Positions 1 to 7,344 of a stretch of 64,000 nt of DNA are shown here, piece after piece (within the stretch, counting starts at the first letter, position 1; every line of letters begins with the position of its first letter). The notes beneath the pieces were generated by a model. It had not been told where the DNA came from. It did not search any database and saw only the letters and a program-made list of their open reading frames with translations. The translations under genes and the position numbers were made by a program. The stretch comes from Halanaerobiales bacterium (GTDB lineage Bacteria > Bacillota_F > Halanaerobiia > DY22613): contig JAGMES010000002.1 of the NCBI GenBank assembly GCA_023128035.1, positions 1-64,000 of the forward strand, read 5' to 3'.

Positions 1-672
1 CTTCTACCAGAACTATTTAATGTAGGTTATGATTTTTCAGTTTATAAGACCATGACTTATGATTTTGAGGAGACCAAAAAGATTTTGTCTGATACTGCAA
101 AAGAATTGAATATCCATATTGTAGCTGGTATATTAGAGAAAAAAGAGGAATGGTGGTATAACTCATTGCTAGTATTTGATAATTTGGGTGAGATTTTGAC
201 AAATTATTGTAAGATTAATCTTTTTCCATTAAGTTATGAGGAAGAGATATTTATCCCCGGAAAGAAAATAGCACTATTTACAATGAATGGTGTTCGTTTT
301 GGCCTTATGATCTGTTTTGATATTCGTTTTCCCGAATTGAGCCGTCAATATTATAAAGAAAAATGTGATGTCATGCTGGTTTCTTCTGCATTTCCATTTC
401 CGCGTCTTGACCATTGGAGGACTTTATTAAAGAGTAGAGCTATTGAGAATCAAATGTATGTAATCGCTGCGAATCGGTCAGGAAAAGATAGTGGAGTAAC
501 CTTTCTCGGCAACAGTTGTGTTATTGATCCATGGGGAACAGTAAAAGCTACAGCCAATGAGACGGAAGAAACAGTAATAATTCATGAAATTACAAGTGAA
601 AACGTGAACCTTGTCCGTAATGTTATGCCCGTCAAAGACAATTTTAAACGCTTAAATATATTATTTAAATAA
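1..672 (+). CDS. Carbon-nitrogen hydrolase (nitrilase superfamily), 5'-truncated by window edge
   Basis: The reading frame is open from base 1, so the gene begins upstream of the window. The visible 223 residues carry the three catalytic residues of the nitrilase/amidase fold: Glu at codon 4 (LPELFN), Lys at codon 71 (YCKINLF) and the nucleophile Cys at codon 105 (MICFDIRFPE). Family members hydrolyse amides or nitriles of small molecules in the cytoplasm; the exact substrate cannot be read here. Only about 25-45 N-terminal residues are missing compared with the usual 250-280. An internal ATG at 52 is not the true start, because it lies downstream of the catalytic Glu. No terminator-like hairpin with a T-run is evident after the stop. 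Confidence 0.85.
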   Translation, partial: LLPELFNVGYDFSVYKTMTYDFEETKKILSDTAKELNIHIVAGILEKKEEWWYNSLLVFDNLGEILTNYCKINLFPLSYEEEIFIPGKKIALFTMNGVRFGLMICFDIRFPELSRQYYKEKCDVMLVSSAFPFPRLDHWRTLLKSRAIENQMYVIAANRSGKDSGVTFLGNSCVIDPWGTVKATANETEETVIIHEITSENVNLVRNVMPVKDNFKRLNILFK

Positions 673-825
673 AATTACCTAAAACATTAAAAAGGAAAGA
701 AGTAATATCTTTTGCAAAAACAAATGACTAAATTATTCAACAAAAACTTTGTTCGTGACAGTCCCTGTGATAGAACGACACATCACGTGTCAAAAAAGTG
801 ATATTAGAAATGGGAGGAGTCATAA

Positions 826-1254
826 ATGATGCATTTAGGGTGTACTTATTTTATAGTAAAAGATATGAAAAAATCGATTGCATTTTATGAAGCTTTAGGG
901 GATTTTCATCCAGACAATATTCTTGTTTCTCCTAATGAAGCTATAGTAATAGATTGGTTTAATGCATATTCTGGGAATCCTCTTGGAGATGTAGCTAGAA
1001 CTTGTTTAATAATTCGTTCACCGTTTATGCCCAAAGGGACTTCTGATATAATAGTTAAGTTTTCTAAAATAATTAAACATTTGATATATTCAGTTTATCT
1101 AAAGGAATACGTAAAACTTGCTAAAGTTAATGTTAAAGATATTCATGCTTGGATACTTCCTATGGCAGCTGCCAGGCTTCGTGACAAAATACCTGGAGAG
1201 GAAAAATGGATACGAGGCATTATTAACAGTCAACTAAATAAAGTTAGTGTATAG
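826..1254 (+). pseudogene. Chimeric remnant: VOC/glyoxalase N-terminus fused to C-terminal part of an APH-type kinase
   Basis: The ATG has a good ribosome binding site (GGGAGGAG at about 811-818). Residues 1-25 (YFIVKDMKKSIAFYEALG) are the first strand and helix of a vicinal-oxygen-chelate (glyoxalase/bleomycin-resistance) protein. From about residue 26 the sequence becomes the catalytic loop and C-terminal lobe of an aminoglycoside/choline-kinase-like phosphotransferase (GDFHPDNILVSP, then VIDWFNAYSGNPLGDVAR). The catalytic Asp and metal-binding Asn are kept, but the His of the usual HGD is replaced by Leu and the whole ATP-binding N-lobe is absent. The frame is intact across the junction. 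The best explanation is a deletion that removed most of a VOC gene and the front of a neighbouring kinase gene. Enzyme activity is very unlikely. The hybrid could still be translated. Confidence 0.75.
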
Positions 1255-1294
1255 TTTGTATCAACAGTAAATTCTCTAACGTTTATGGCTTAGG

Positions 1295-1357
1295 AAGTCC
1301 ACTAAGTAGTTTGTACTTACGAAAATCTTTAGTACAGCTACTCAGTGGACTTTTTTT
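1295..1357 (+). terminator. Rho-independent terminator after the VOC/APH chimera
   Basis: Arms AAGTCCACTAAGTAG (from 1295) and CTACTCAGTGGACTT (ending 1352) pair with one bulge. An inner TGTACT/AGTACA pair extends the stem, and a T-run follows at 1351-1357. It lies between two converging genes and may also help stop the ABC-F transcript. Confidence 0.75.
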
Positions 1358-1378
1358 CATTTTCTTTAGTAAATCTCG

Positions 1379-2935
1379 TTAACAAAGTGGAAATCGTAAC
1401 TCTCGCGTAGCAATCTGCTGGATCAGATAGCGATCGTGAGAGATAAAGATAATTGTCCCCGGAAAATCTTTTAAAGCGTTCACCAATACATCACGGCTGG
1501 ATAGGTCTAGGTGATTGGTTGGTTCGTCTAAGAGTAGTAGATTAGGTTGTTCAGCAATTAAACAGGCAAGAGCAAGACGATTCTTCTCGCCACCACTTAA
1601 GACATTTGCAGGTTTCTCTACATCTTCACCGGAAAAGAGAAATGCTCCGGCTAAAGAATATATTTGGAAACGATCCATAGGCCTAGCTCGGTAGATATTT
1701 TCGTAGATAGAGAGTTCCAAATCCAGCCGTTCAAAATGCTGAGAAAAATAGCCAATTTTGACTCTTGGATCGAATCTAAGCTCACCTGTATCAGGTTTAA
1801 GTTCTCCTGCGATCATCTTCAACAGTGTGGATTTGCCAGAACCATTGGGCCCTGTGATTACCAAACGTTCTCTCTGTTCAATAGTCAGATCCAGATTGGC
1901 AAAGAGAGGTGTATCGTCACTAAAACTCTTACTTACACCAGAACACTCCAATATCAGGTGGCCTATTGGTGAGATCTGGCCAAAGGGAAGGTGCATGGTC
2001 TTGTTAGAGCCCTGTGGTTTTTCGATTCGCTCCAGTTTGGCCAGGCGTTTCTCGACACTTTTAGCTTGAGTTGAGCGAGTTCCTGCCTTGAAACGAGATA
2101 TGAATCGTTCCATTCTGGCGATCTCTTCTTGTTGATGTTGGTAGCGTTTATATTGAATTGACAACCGCTTCTTTTTCTCGTTTTGGTAATAGGAGTAATT
2201 GCCGCGATAAATCTCAACCCCGTATAGCCCCATCTCATAGATTTGATTTACTACCTGATCTAAGAAGATTCGATCATGAGAGACCATCAAAATGGTTCCA
2301 GGGTAAGTGGCAAGATGGGATTCTAACCATTCAATAGCCGCTAAATCCAGATGATTGGTCGGTTCGTCTAATAATAATAAGTCAGGCTCTAAAAGTAAGA
2401 GCTTAGCAACGGCTGCTCGAATCCGTTCTCCACCACTAAAAGTAATCATTTCCTGATCCAAGTCTTGTTCGGTAAAATTTAGACCAAATAGGATGGATCT
2501 GATCTTGTGGTCATAACTGTAACCATTGGCCAATTCAAAGGCTTCTTGTAACTTGCCGTATTGTGTTACGTATTCTTCTATGCAATCAGGATTACTTGCT
2601 TCAGTAGAATTCATCTGTACTTCTAGTTGGCGCATCTTTTTCTCTAAGGTAATTGCTTTTTCAAAAATCTGTAACATTTCTTGATACAATGTGATTGTAG
2701 GAGAGAAAGTCGGATCTTGTTCTAAATAGCCAATCTGGATTTTAGATGCAGAAATCAGTCGCCCTTTGGAGTAATCTTCGAGTCCGGCCAGGATTTTCAA
2801 CAGAGTTGACTTACCTGTTCCATTGGGCCCAACCAGACCAATTCGTTGTCCTTTGGTAATGGTGCAGGACAGATTTTGAAATATTTCTTGACCAGCGTAA
2901 TTTTTATTTAATCGATCTAAAATTAATAAGCTCAT
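1379..2935 (-). CDS. ABC-F family ATPase (ribosome-associated, possible antibiotic target protection)
   Basis: This is a soluble 518-residue protein with two ABC domains in tandem and no membrane segment, the ABC-F plan. Domain 1 has Walker A GPNGTGKST (residues 36-44), signature SGGERIR (about 167) and Walker B LLLLDEPTNHLD (about 187). A charged Lys/Arg/Gln-rich linker (about 250-300) corresponds to the P-site tRNA-interaction motif. Domain 2 has GPNGSGKST (about 361), LSGGEKNR (about 445), a second LLLLDEPTNHLD and ISHDR. ABC-F proteins bind the ribosomal E site; some are translation factors and some eject antibiotics. The start is supported by GAGGTG seven bases upstream of the ATG. The long leader with a terminator just upstream favours drug-inducible attenuation, as seen for resistance-type members, but this is inference. 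Subclass (Vga/Lsa/Msr versus housekeeping) cannot be set by eye. Confidence 0.93.
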   Translation of the reverse strand: MSLLILDRLNKNYAGQEIFQNLSCTITKGQRIGLVGPNGTGKSTLLKILAGLEDYSKGRLISASKIQIGYLEQDPTFSPTITLYQEMLQIFEKAITLEKKMRQLEVQMNSTEASNPDCIEEYVTQYGKLQEAFELANGYSYDHKIRSILFGLNFTEQDLDQEMITFSGGERIRAAVAKLLLLEPDLLLLDEPTNHLDLAAIEWLESHLATYPGTILMVSHDRIFLDQVVNQIYEMGLYGVEIYRGNYSYYQNEKKKRLSIQYKRYQHQQEEIARMERFISRFKAGTRSTQAKSVEKRLAKLERIEKPQGSNKTMHLPFGQISPIGHLILECSGVSKSFSDDTPLFANLDLTIEQRERLVITGPNGSGKSTLLKMIAGELKPDTGELRFDPRVKIGYFSQHFERLDLELSIYENIYRARPMDRFQIYSLAGAFLFSGEDVEKPANVLSGGEKNRLALACLIAEQPNLLLLDEPTNHLDLSSRDVLVNALKDFPGTIIFISHDRYLIQQIATRELRFPLC

Positions 2936-3005
2936 AGTTTTTCACCTCGGTAATTTGATTTATATCCTTATTGAAATTATTAATAAGATATCTGTGCTTG
3001 TTTAG

Positions 3006-3044
3006 AAAAATAAAAAAACCGTAGGTTATAAATAACCTATGGTT
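3006..3044 (-). terminator. Attenuator-like intrinsic terminator upstream of the ABC-F gene
   Basis: On the minus strand, arms ACCATAGGTTAT and ATAACCTACGGT form a 12-bp stem (one G-U pair) with a two-base loop. Seven or more T residues follow (complement of 3006-3018). It ends about 70 nt before the ABC-F start codon and no gene lies directly upstream on that strand. It therefore looks like a premature terminator in the leader rather than the end of a transcript. Confidence 0.75.
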
Positions 3045-3450
3045 GAAATCGTCTCAAAAGGCGCGACTCAAAGTTTCAGATTTTTGTAGTCAAATCATTA
3101 AATCTATATAGGTGAGCTGAACTAAGATATTTTGAAAATTAGAAACAGTTAAAATCGCTAGAGCGATAGAATAGTTCGACCAACTAAAATGCCAGCTTTA
3201 TCTAAACGTAGCTAGAAAATTAACGTTTCTAATTAGCCTATATAAATCGTAGATTCAAAAATTGTTATTCTCAATCTCACAAGATCAGAAACAAATCAGG
3301 TTATAGTATGACGTTGATTCCATAGTTAAATTGTTTATCCAGAAAACAGGCACACTAATCTCTGGGACTTAAAACAATTTAATTACGGAGTCAACAAGCG
3401 ATCATCATGAGAATAGCAACCCCTACTAACTAAAATTCTATATACAGTCT
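3045..3450 (-). promoter_or_regulatory. Long structured leader RNA of the ABC-F gene (inferred)
   Basis: This stretch holds no convincing gene but many paired segments, read here on the minus strand. The outer arms GTTGACTCCGTAATTAAATT (3376-3395) and the matching segment at about 3311-3333 pair almost perfectly around a ~40-nt loop. Closer to the gene, TATATAGG/CCTATATA (about 3236 and 3103) enclose CTAATTAGAAAC/GTTTCTAATT (about 3225 and 3138) and a small hairpin ATCGCTCTAGCGAT near 3160. Nested pairing followed by a terminator is the layout of ribosome-mediated or ligand-sensing attenuation. No T-box consensus (AGGGTGGNACCGCG) was found. Exact promoter and leader peptide were not identified. 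Confidence 0.5.
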
Positions 3451-3486
3451 AACATCCTTTTCCAATCGGGTCAAGAAAAATTTTCT

Positions 3487-3608
3487 GAGGTTGGCAAGTC
3501 ATCTTTAATCAATGTATTGAAGAGGCAGCTGAAGCAGATAATGGAGAGTTAGAAGAACAACGTTACGAGAGTTATTTGAAGTTAGCGACGAATAAACGAA
3601 AATTTTAG
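3487..3608 (+). pseudogene. Remnant of RsgA/YloQ-type ribosome-assembly GTPase
   Basis: Two short pieces in different frames match the circularly permuted GTPase RsgA. At 3490-3525 the P-loop VGKSSLINVL is readable. At 3516-3608, in another frame, EEAAEADNGELEEQRYESYL resembles the C-terminal helix of RsgA, followed by KLATNKRKF and a stop codon. Everything between (zinc-binding region and the rest of the G domain) is missing, and no start is present. It is a dead fragment left by an internal deletion. RsgA is normally about 290-300 residues, so an intact copy is expected elsewhere in the genome. Assignment rests on motif recognition only. Confidence 0.5.
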
Positions 3609-3846
3609 GTATAATTTCACCCTACCTTATAAGTAGTGGTGTTTCTCTAGTTATATTTTAAAACATTTACAACGATTATTAAATAAAAAAGTAGGGCCAA
3701 TTCCGTTGCTCTTTCCTCTTTTCTGCAGGACTCTAGTAAAAATTGACGAAATAAACATAAGTAATTCCTCTTCTTTGCATCATTGTGGTATGTGACTGCT
3801 GATAAAAAGTAAGGTGAAGTACAAAACCAGAATAAGGAGTGAAAAA

Positions 3847-4746
3847 ATGTTTAAGGCTTATACATATACTCATACAAGTAGAGAGTTGAAAGAAATGCAT
3901 AATTTGCTTAGGGAAAGTTACGATCACAATGAAGTACCTAGTAATTGGTTTTTTAGTCGTTTTGAAAACTGGCACTATGCTCATAATTATAATATTGACA
4001 AAAGAGATATTGACAATTTATCTGATAAAATACGATTGTGGCGTAATTATGATGGAAAACTAGTCGCATTTTGCATCTCTGAATACAGTAAAGGTGATTA
4101 TTATATACAAGTTCATCGTAAGTATCGTGAGGTCGAAGATGAAGTTATTCAATGGATAATAGATAACACTACTGGAATGATAAAAATTTATGCTTTTGAA
4201 GAAGATACTTACAGAATAGAAAAATTGAAATCTTACGGTTTTCAATGTGAGGGACATATTGGAAATATTTATGCATATGATTTATCTAAAATATTATATC
4301 AGAAACATTTGGCTGACGGATTTAGGGCAAGCACTTTAGCTGAATTAGAAGATTTTCATACTTTTTTTGAAGCCAAGGATGCTGCTTTTCCACATGCTGG
4401 TTCAAGTAAAGAACGCTTTATAAATAAATCTAGAGCACCTGGTTACTATTATGAATGGAATATTATCACTATGTCACCTGATGAACGTTGTGCATCTTTT
4501 TGTACAGCTTGGCCAGATTTTCAATGTAATATGGCAGAAATTGATCCTGTTGGTACACATCCAGACTTTCAACAAAAAGGATTAGCAAAGGCTATGCTCG
4601 TTGAAACTTTTCAAAGATTGAAAAAAGCAGGTATTGAAATGGCTTATATAGGCACTGGAGCTGAGCCATTTCCAGCTAATTATATATATAAATCGTTGGA
4701 GCCAATACATAAATTTAAAGAATTGTCTTTTATAAAAGAAGATTAA
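3847..4746 (+). CDS. GNAT family N-acetyltransferase, two-domain
   Basis: The ATG at 3847 is chosen because AAGGAG sits at about 3835; an earlier in-frame start at 3814 has no site. The product has 299 residues. The C-terminal half carries the acetyl-CoA-binding GNAT core, with EIDPVGTHPDFQQKGLAKAM (strand 4 and the Q-x-x-G-x-A loop) and a strand-5 region AYIGTGAEPFPANYIYKS. The N-terminal half looks like a degenerate second GNAT fold. Such double-GNAT proteins acetylate small molecules or protein termini; the substrate is unknown. It is followed 37 nt later by another acetyltransferase, and the pair may be co-transcribed. Confidence 0.82.
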   Translation: MFKAYTYTHTSRELKEMHNLLRESYDHNEVPSNWFFSRFENWHYAHNYNIDKRDIDNLSDKIRLWRNYDGKLVAFCISEYSKGDYYIQVHRKYREVEDEVIQWIIDNTTGMIKIYAFEEDTYRIEKLKSYGFQCEGHIGNIYAYDLSKILYQKHLADGFRASTLAELEDFHTFFEAKDAAFPHAGSSKERFINKSRAPGYYYEWNIITMSPDERCASFCTAWPDFQCNMAEIDPVGTHPDFQQKGLAKAMLVETFQRLKKAGIEMAYIGTGAEPFPANYIYKSLEPIHKFKELSFIKED

Positions 4747-4783
4747 ATTTTTGAAGATTATTTATTAAAGGAGAAATCTGATC

Positions 4784-5332
4784 ATGATAATTACCGATTT
4801 AAAACCTGACAATGAAAAACATATCAGACAGGCTGCGGAACTCTTACTTAATTGTTTTGATGGTTCATGGGAAACTTTAGAGTGTGCAATTGATGAAGTA
4901 ATGGATTCATTTGATGAAAAAAAGATTAGTCGTGTTGCCGTTGATGACGAAAACAATGTCATTGGATGGATTGGAGGAAATGAGCAGTACGATGGAAATG
5001 TGTGGGAATTGCATCCATTGGCAGTTGATGAAAGGTGGCAAAAAAATGGCATTGGTACATTGTTAGTTAAAGATTTTGAGGAAAGAGTACGTGAAAGAGG
5101 AGGAATTACTATATTGCTTGAAACTGATGATGAGGATTGCAGAACTACCCTCGGAGGTATTGATTTATACTCTGATTTCTTTGAAAACTTGAAGAACATC
5201 AAAAATGTTGGTCAACATCCTTGCCATACTCTTAGGATATTCACGCTTTATGCATATGGATGGTCTCGTAATGATCCTGGCTATGCTAAAATAAAATCTT
5301 ATAATCTTCTAAGTGAAAAAGTATGGATTTAA
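4784..5332 (+). CDS. AAC(6')-like aminoglycoside acetyltransferase with aberrant C-terminus
   Basis: An AAAGGAG site precedes the ATG. Residues 1-145 follow the AAC(6')-Ii-type GNAT family closely: VIGWIGGNEQYDGNVWELHP, then QKNGIGTLLVKDFEERV (acetyl-CoA loop), RGGITILLETDDED and LYSDFFENLKNIKNV-x-HP. Members transfer acetyl from acetyl-CoA to the 6'-amino group of aminoglycosides. After HP the family normally continues with a FYxKLGY helix and a GKPDI-like strand. Here the last ~35 residues (CHTLRIFTLYAYGWSRNDPG onward) do not resemble that, and no other frame restores it convincingly. The end may be the product of a deletion or frameshift, so activity is doubtful. Confidence 0.72.
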   Translation: MIITDLKPDNEKHIRQAAELLLNCFDGSWETLECAIDEVMDSFDEKKISRVAVDDENNVIGWIGGNEQYDGNVWELHPLAVDERWQKNGIGTLLVKDFEERVRERGGITILLETDDEDCRTTLGGIDLYSDFFENLKNIKNVGQHPCHTLRIFTLYAYGWSRNDPGYAKIKSYNLLSEKVWI

Positions 5333-5423
5333 GATGGGTTAATTTGAATTTTAACACTTAATTTGAATGTGAAAGGATAAATTCACAGATATCATTAACT
5401 CAATGCAAAGATAGTTCAATTTA

Positions 5424-5454
5424 AAAAAATACCCTGCAAAAAGGGTATTTTTTT
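5424..5454. terminator. Bidirectional terminator between AAC(6')-like gene and Cu/Zn SOD gene
   Basis: AAAAAATACCC (5424-5434) pairs perfectly with GGGTATTTTTT (5443-5453), loop TGCAAAAA. A-run and T-run flanks let it work in both directions between these converging genes. It overlaps the SOD stop codon. Confidence 0.85.
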
Positions 5455-5947
5455 ATCTCCAACAACAAGCCGAATAGCATTTCACCACCCCACAAGCTAA
5501 CCTCTTACCAGCATTTCCAGAAGGTTGAGAACGATAATCATCAGGATTTTGATGAATAATAATCGCTTTACCTATCACTTCAGATACCTTAAACTTATCC
5601 GTAAAGACTCTCATCCTCGCATGACCATGATTTGAAAAGAGTATAGGAAAATCGCCAGCATGATTACCATGGGGTTGATTGGTAGGATTCCAGTGACCAC
5701 CTGCAGCCTGGAATGGATTTTTTGGATCACCAATTTCACAATTTCCAAACTCATGAATATGAAAACCATGTGGTCCAATCGGAGTCTCACCATCCTTTGC
5801 AGGTTGATATTTTGGCAGTCCAATTATATCTACATAAACTTCTGTTCCATCAGGTACCTCAAAAAAGAACACTTTACCTTTAAGATTAGGAGCCAGGGGG
5901 CCACTGTTGATATTAGCATAGGCAACTGGAATATGTGGATTCCACAA
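5453..5947 (-). CDS. Cu/Zn superoxide dismutase family protein (SodC/YojM-like)
   Basis: The product dismutates superoxide if metal sites are complete. Copper and zinc ligand motifs are visible: GPHGFHIHEFGNC (two His plus the disulfide Cys), AGGHWNPTNQPHGNHAGDFP (bridging and zinc His, Asp) and IIIHQNPDDYRSQPSGNAG (last copper His). The second disulfide Cys is in RLACGVV. The start is taken as TTG at 5947, because GGAGGTG lies seven bases upstream and the family usually begins with a short Tyr/Pro/His-rich lead such as LWNPHIPVAYAN. The longer frame to 6031 has no ribosome binding site. No signal peptide is seen, as in Bacillus YojM-type proteins of similar length. The final residues CYSACCWR extend past the usual end. 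Confidence 0.88.
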   Translation of the reverse strand: MWNPHIPVAYANINSGPLAPNLKGKVFFFEVPDGTEVYVDIIGLPKYQPAKDGETPIGPHGFHIHEFGNCEIGDPKNPFQAAGGHWNPTNQPHGNHAGDFPILFSNHGHARMRVFTDKFKVSEVIGKAIIIHQNPDDYRSQPSGNAGKRLACGVVKCYSACCWR

Positions 5948-6175
5948 AAATAAACACCTCCATTTACATTTACAATAAAAAAATATCGTTCTATTAAATA
6001 TATGAAAAGCATCAGAAAAAAAGCATAACAAATGATACGATAACAGAAAATTTAGAGACTGTTGGTAACATGAACAATATTTTTCTTTAAAAAAGGGAAA
6101 ATAAATAATAAGGGAGAAATGTAATTAGAAGAAAAAAATTGTGGTTATGAGAAGGAGGAAAATAAAATTAGAATT

Positions 6176-7048
6176 TTGCCTTTAGAGTCAGACAAAATTA
6201 TAGAGTTTGTTGAGTATTGCGAAAAATTTGGCCCTGAACATGATGAATCTTATATCCCGAATAATCAATTTGTTACAGAATCATCCAATCCAACTTATCT
6301 TTTACTCGATGATTCCGATGAAGTAATCGGTGCTGTTTCACTTATTAAAGAACCAGCTTTTTTAGAAGATAGAAAAGGAAGACTTCGAATTTTACATAGC
6401 ATTAAACCCTCTATTAAAGCATACAAATTAATGGTTGATGCTATTTTAGAGCATGCAGATGGAATAGATAATATCTACATGTTTCTTCCGGAAGATAAGA
6501 GATCTGTGGGGGAGATTGTTGAAAACTTGGGATTCAAAATCAGCCGTTATTCCTATATTCTAAAGCGTTCAATGGTGGAAGTATCATCCCCTAATTTTCC
6601 TGAAGGGTTTCATGTTAAACTTTTTGAAGTTGGCAAAGATGAGGTAACTTGGGCCAGTATTATTAATGAAAGCTTTGCTCGTATAGCTGGGCATGTCCAT
6701 ATGACCCCCGAACATGTATTAAAATTACGAGAAGAAGATGAGTACTTAGAAGACGGTATGATGCTTCTTATGCACCAGCATGAGCCAGCGGGGTTACTTC
6801 ATGTAACTAAAGATGTTGAAGACGGAAAAGAGGTTAATTTCATTGCAACACTAGCAGCTAGACCAAAATATCAAGGAAAAGGCTTGGGCAGAAATCTTCT
6901 TAGGATGGGTATTGCTTTCGGAGAGAAATTAGGTTATGAAAAAACATTTCTTTCAGTAAACGCTGAAAACCAAAAAGCTGTTGAACTATATTTGAACGAA
7001 GGGTTTAAGAAAGTGCTTGTTATGGAATGTTACAATATCAGCCAATAA
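6176..7048 (+). CDS. GNAT family N-acetyltransferase, two-domain (mycothiol-synthase-like layout)
   Basis: About 290 residues with two GNAT-like halves. The C-terminal half has the canonical LAARPKYQGKGLGRNLLRMG acetyl-CoA loop and SVNAENQKAVELYLNEGF. The N-terminal half (DDSDEVIGAVSLIKEP) is a weaker copy. No ATG opens this frame. The strong GGAGG at 6154-6158 is placed for the in-frame ATT codon at 6167 (ATT-AGA-ATT-TTG), whereas the TTG at 6176 is rather far away. An ATG at 6147 is in another frame, so a small indel may have broken the original start. The substrate is unknown. A perfect-looking terminator follows. Confidence 0.8.
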   Translation: MPLESDKIIEFVEYCEKFGPEHDESYIPNNQFVTESSNPTYLLLDDSDEVIGAVSLIKEPAFLEDRKGRLRILHSIKPSIKAYKLMVDAILEHADGIDNIYMFLPEDKRSVGEIVENLGFKISRYSYILKRSMVEVSSPNFPEGFHVKLFEVGKDEVTWASIINESFARIAGHVHMTPEHVLKLREEDEYLEDGMMLLMHQHEPAGLLHVTKDVEDGKEVNFIATLAARPKYQGKGLGRNLLRMGIAFGEKLGYEKTFLSVNAENQKAVELYLNEGFKKVLVMECYNISQ

Positions 7049-7090
7049 GGAAAATGATAATTTATTTAAAGAAGAGAATAAGAAGTGTGA

Positions 7091-7126
7091 AAATAACTCA
7101 TGATAGCTATCATGGGTTATTTTTTT
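7091..7126 (+). terminator. Terminator after the GNAT gene (left border of the peptide operon)
   Basis: ATAACTCATGATAG (7093-7106) pairs with CTATCATGGGTTAT (7107-7120, one G-U), followed by TTTTTT. It is closely related in sequence to the terminator at 10721-10757. Confidence 0.85.
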
Positions 7127-7182
7127 CTTAAGCTTTTAAAGATGTCAAGTGATTAAAATATACCAAAATTTAGATTTTATCC

Positions 7183-7211
7183 TTGACAAAAACAATTTAT
7201 AGTGATAAACT
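7183..7211 (+). promoter_or_regulatory. Sigma-A-type promoter of the radical SAM/peptide/ABC operon
   Basis: A perfect -35 TTGACA (7183-7188) is separated by 17 bases from TAAACT (7206-7211). This predicts a start near 7218 and a ~125-nt leader before the maturase. The leader contains TTTCATAA/TTATGAAA just before the ribosome binding site. Confidence 0.7.
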
Positions 7212-7344
7212 TAAATCATAAAATGGTAACAATAGTAAAATTATTAGAATTTAATGAGGACAAGCTAATATTCAACTTGAGAAATAACTATGTTGTTACA
7301 TTTTGTGTTTTCATAAAAAAAACTTATGAAAGGAAGTTAATCAA

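Noticed and set aside
3045..3450. T-box riboswitch upstream of the ABC-F gene.
   Set aside because: No AGGGTGGNACCGCG-like sequence on the minus strand.
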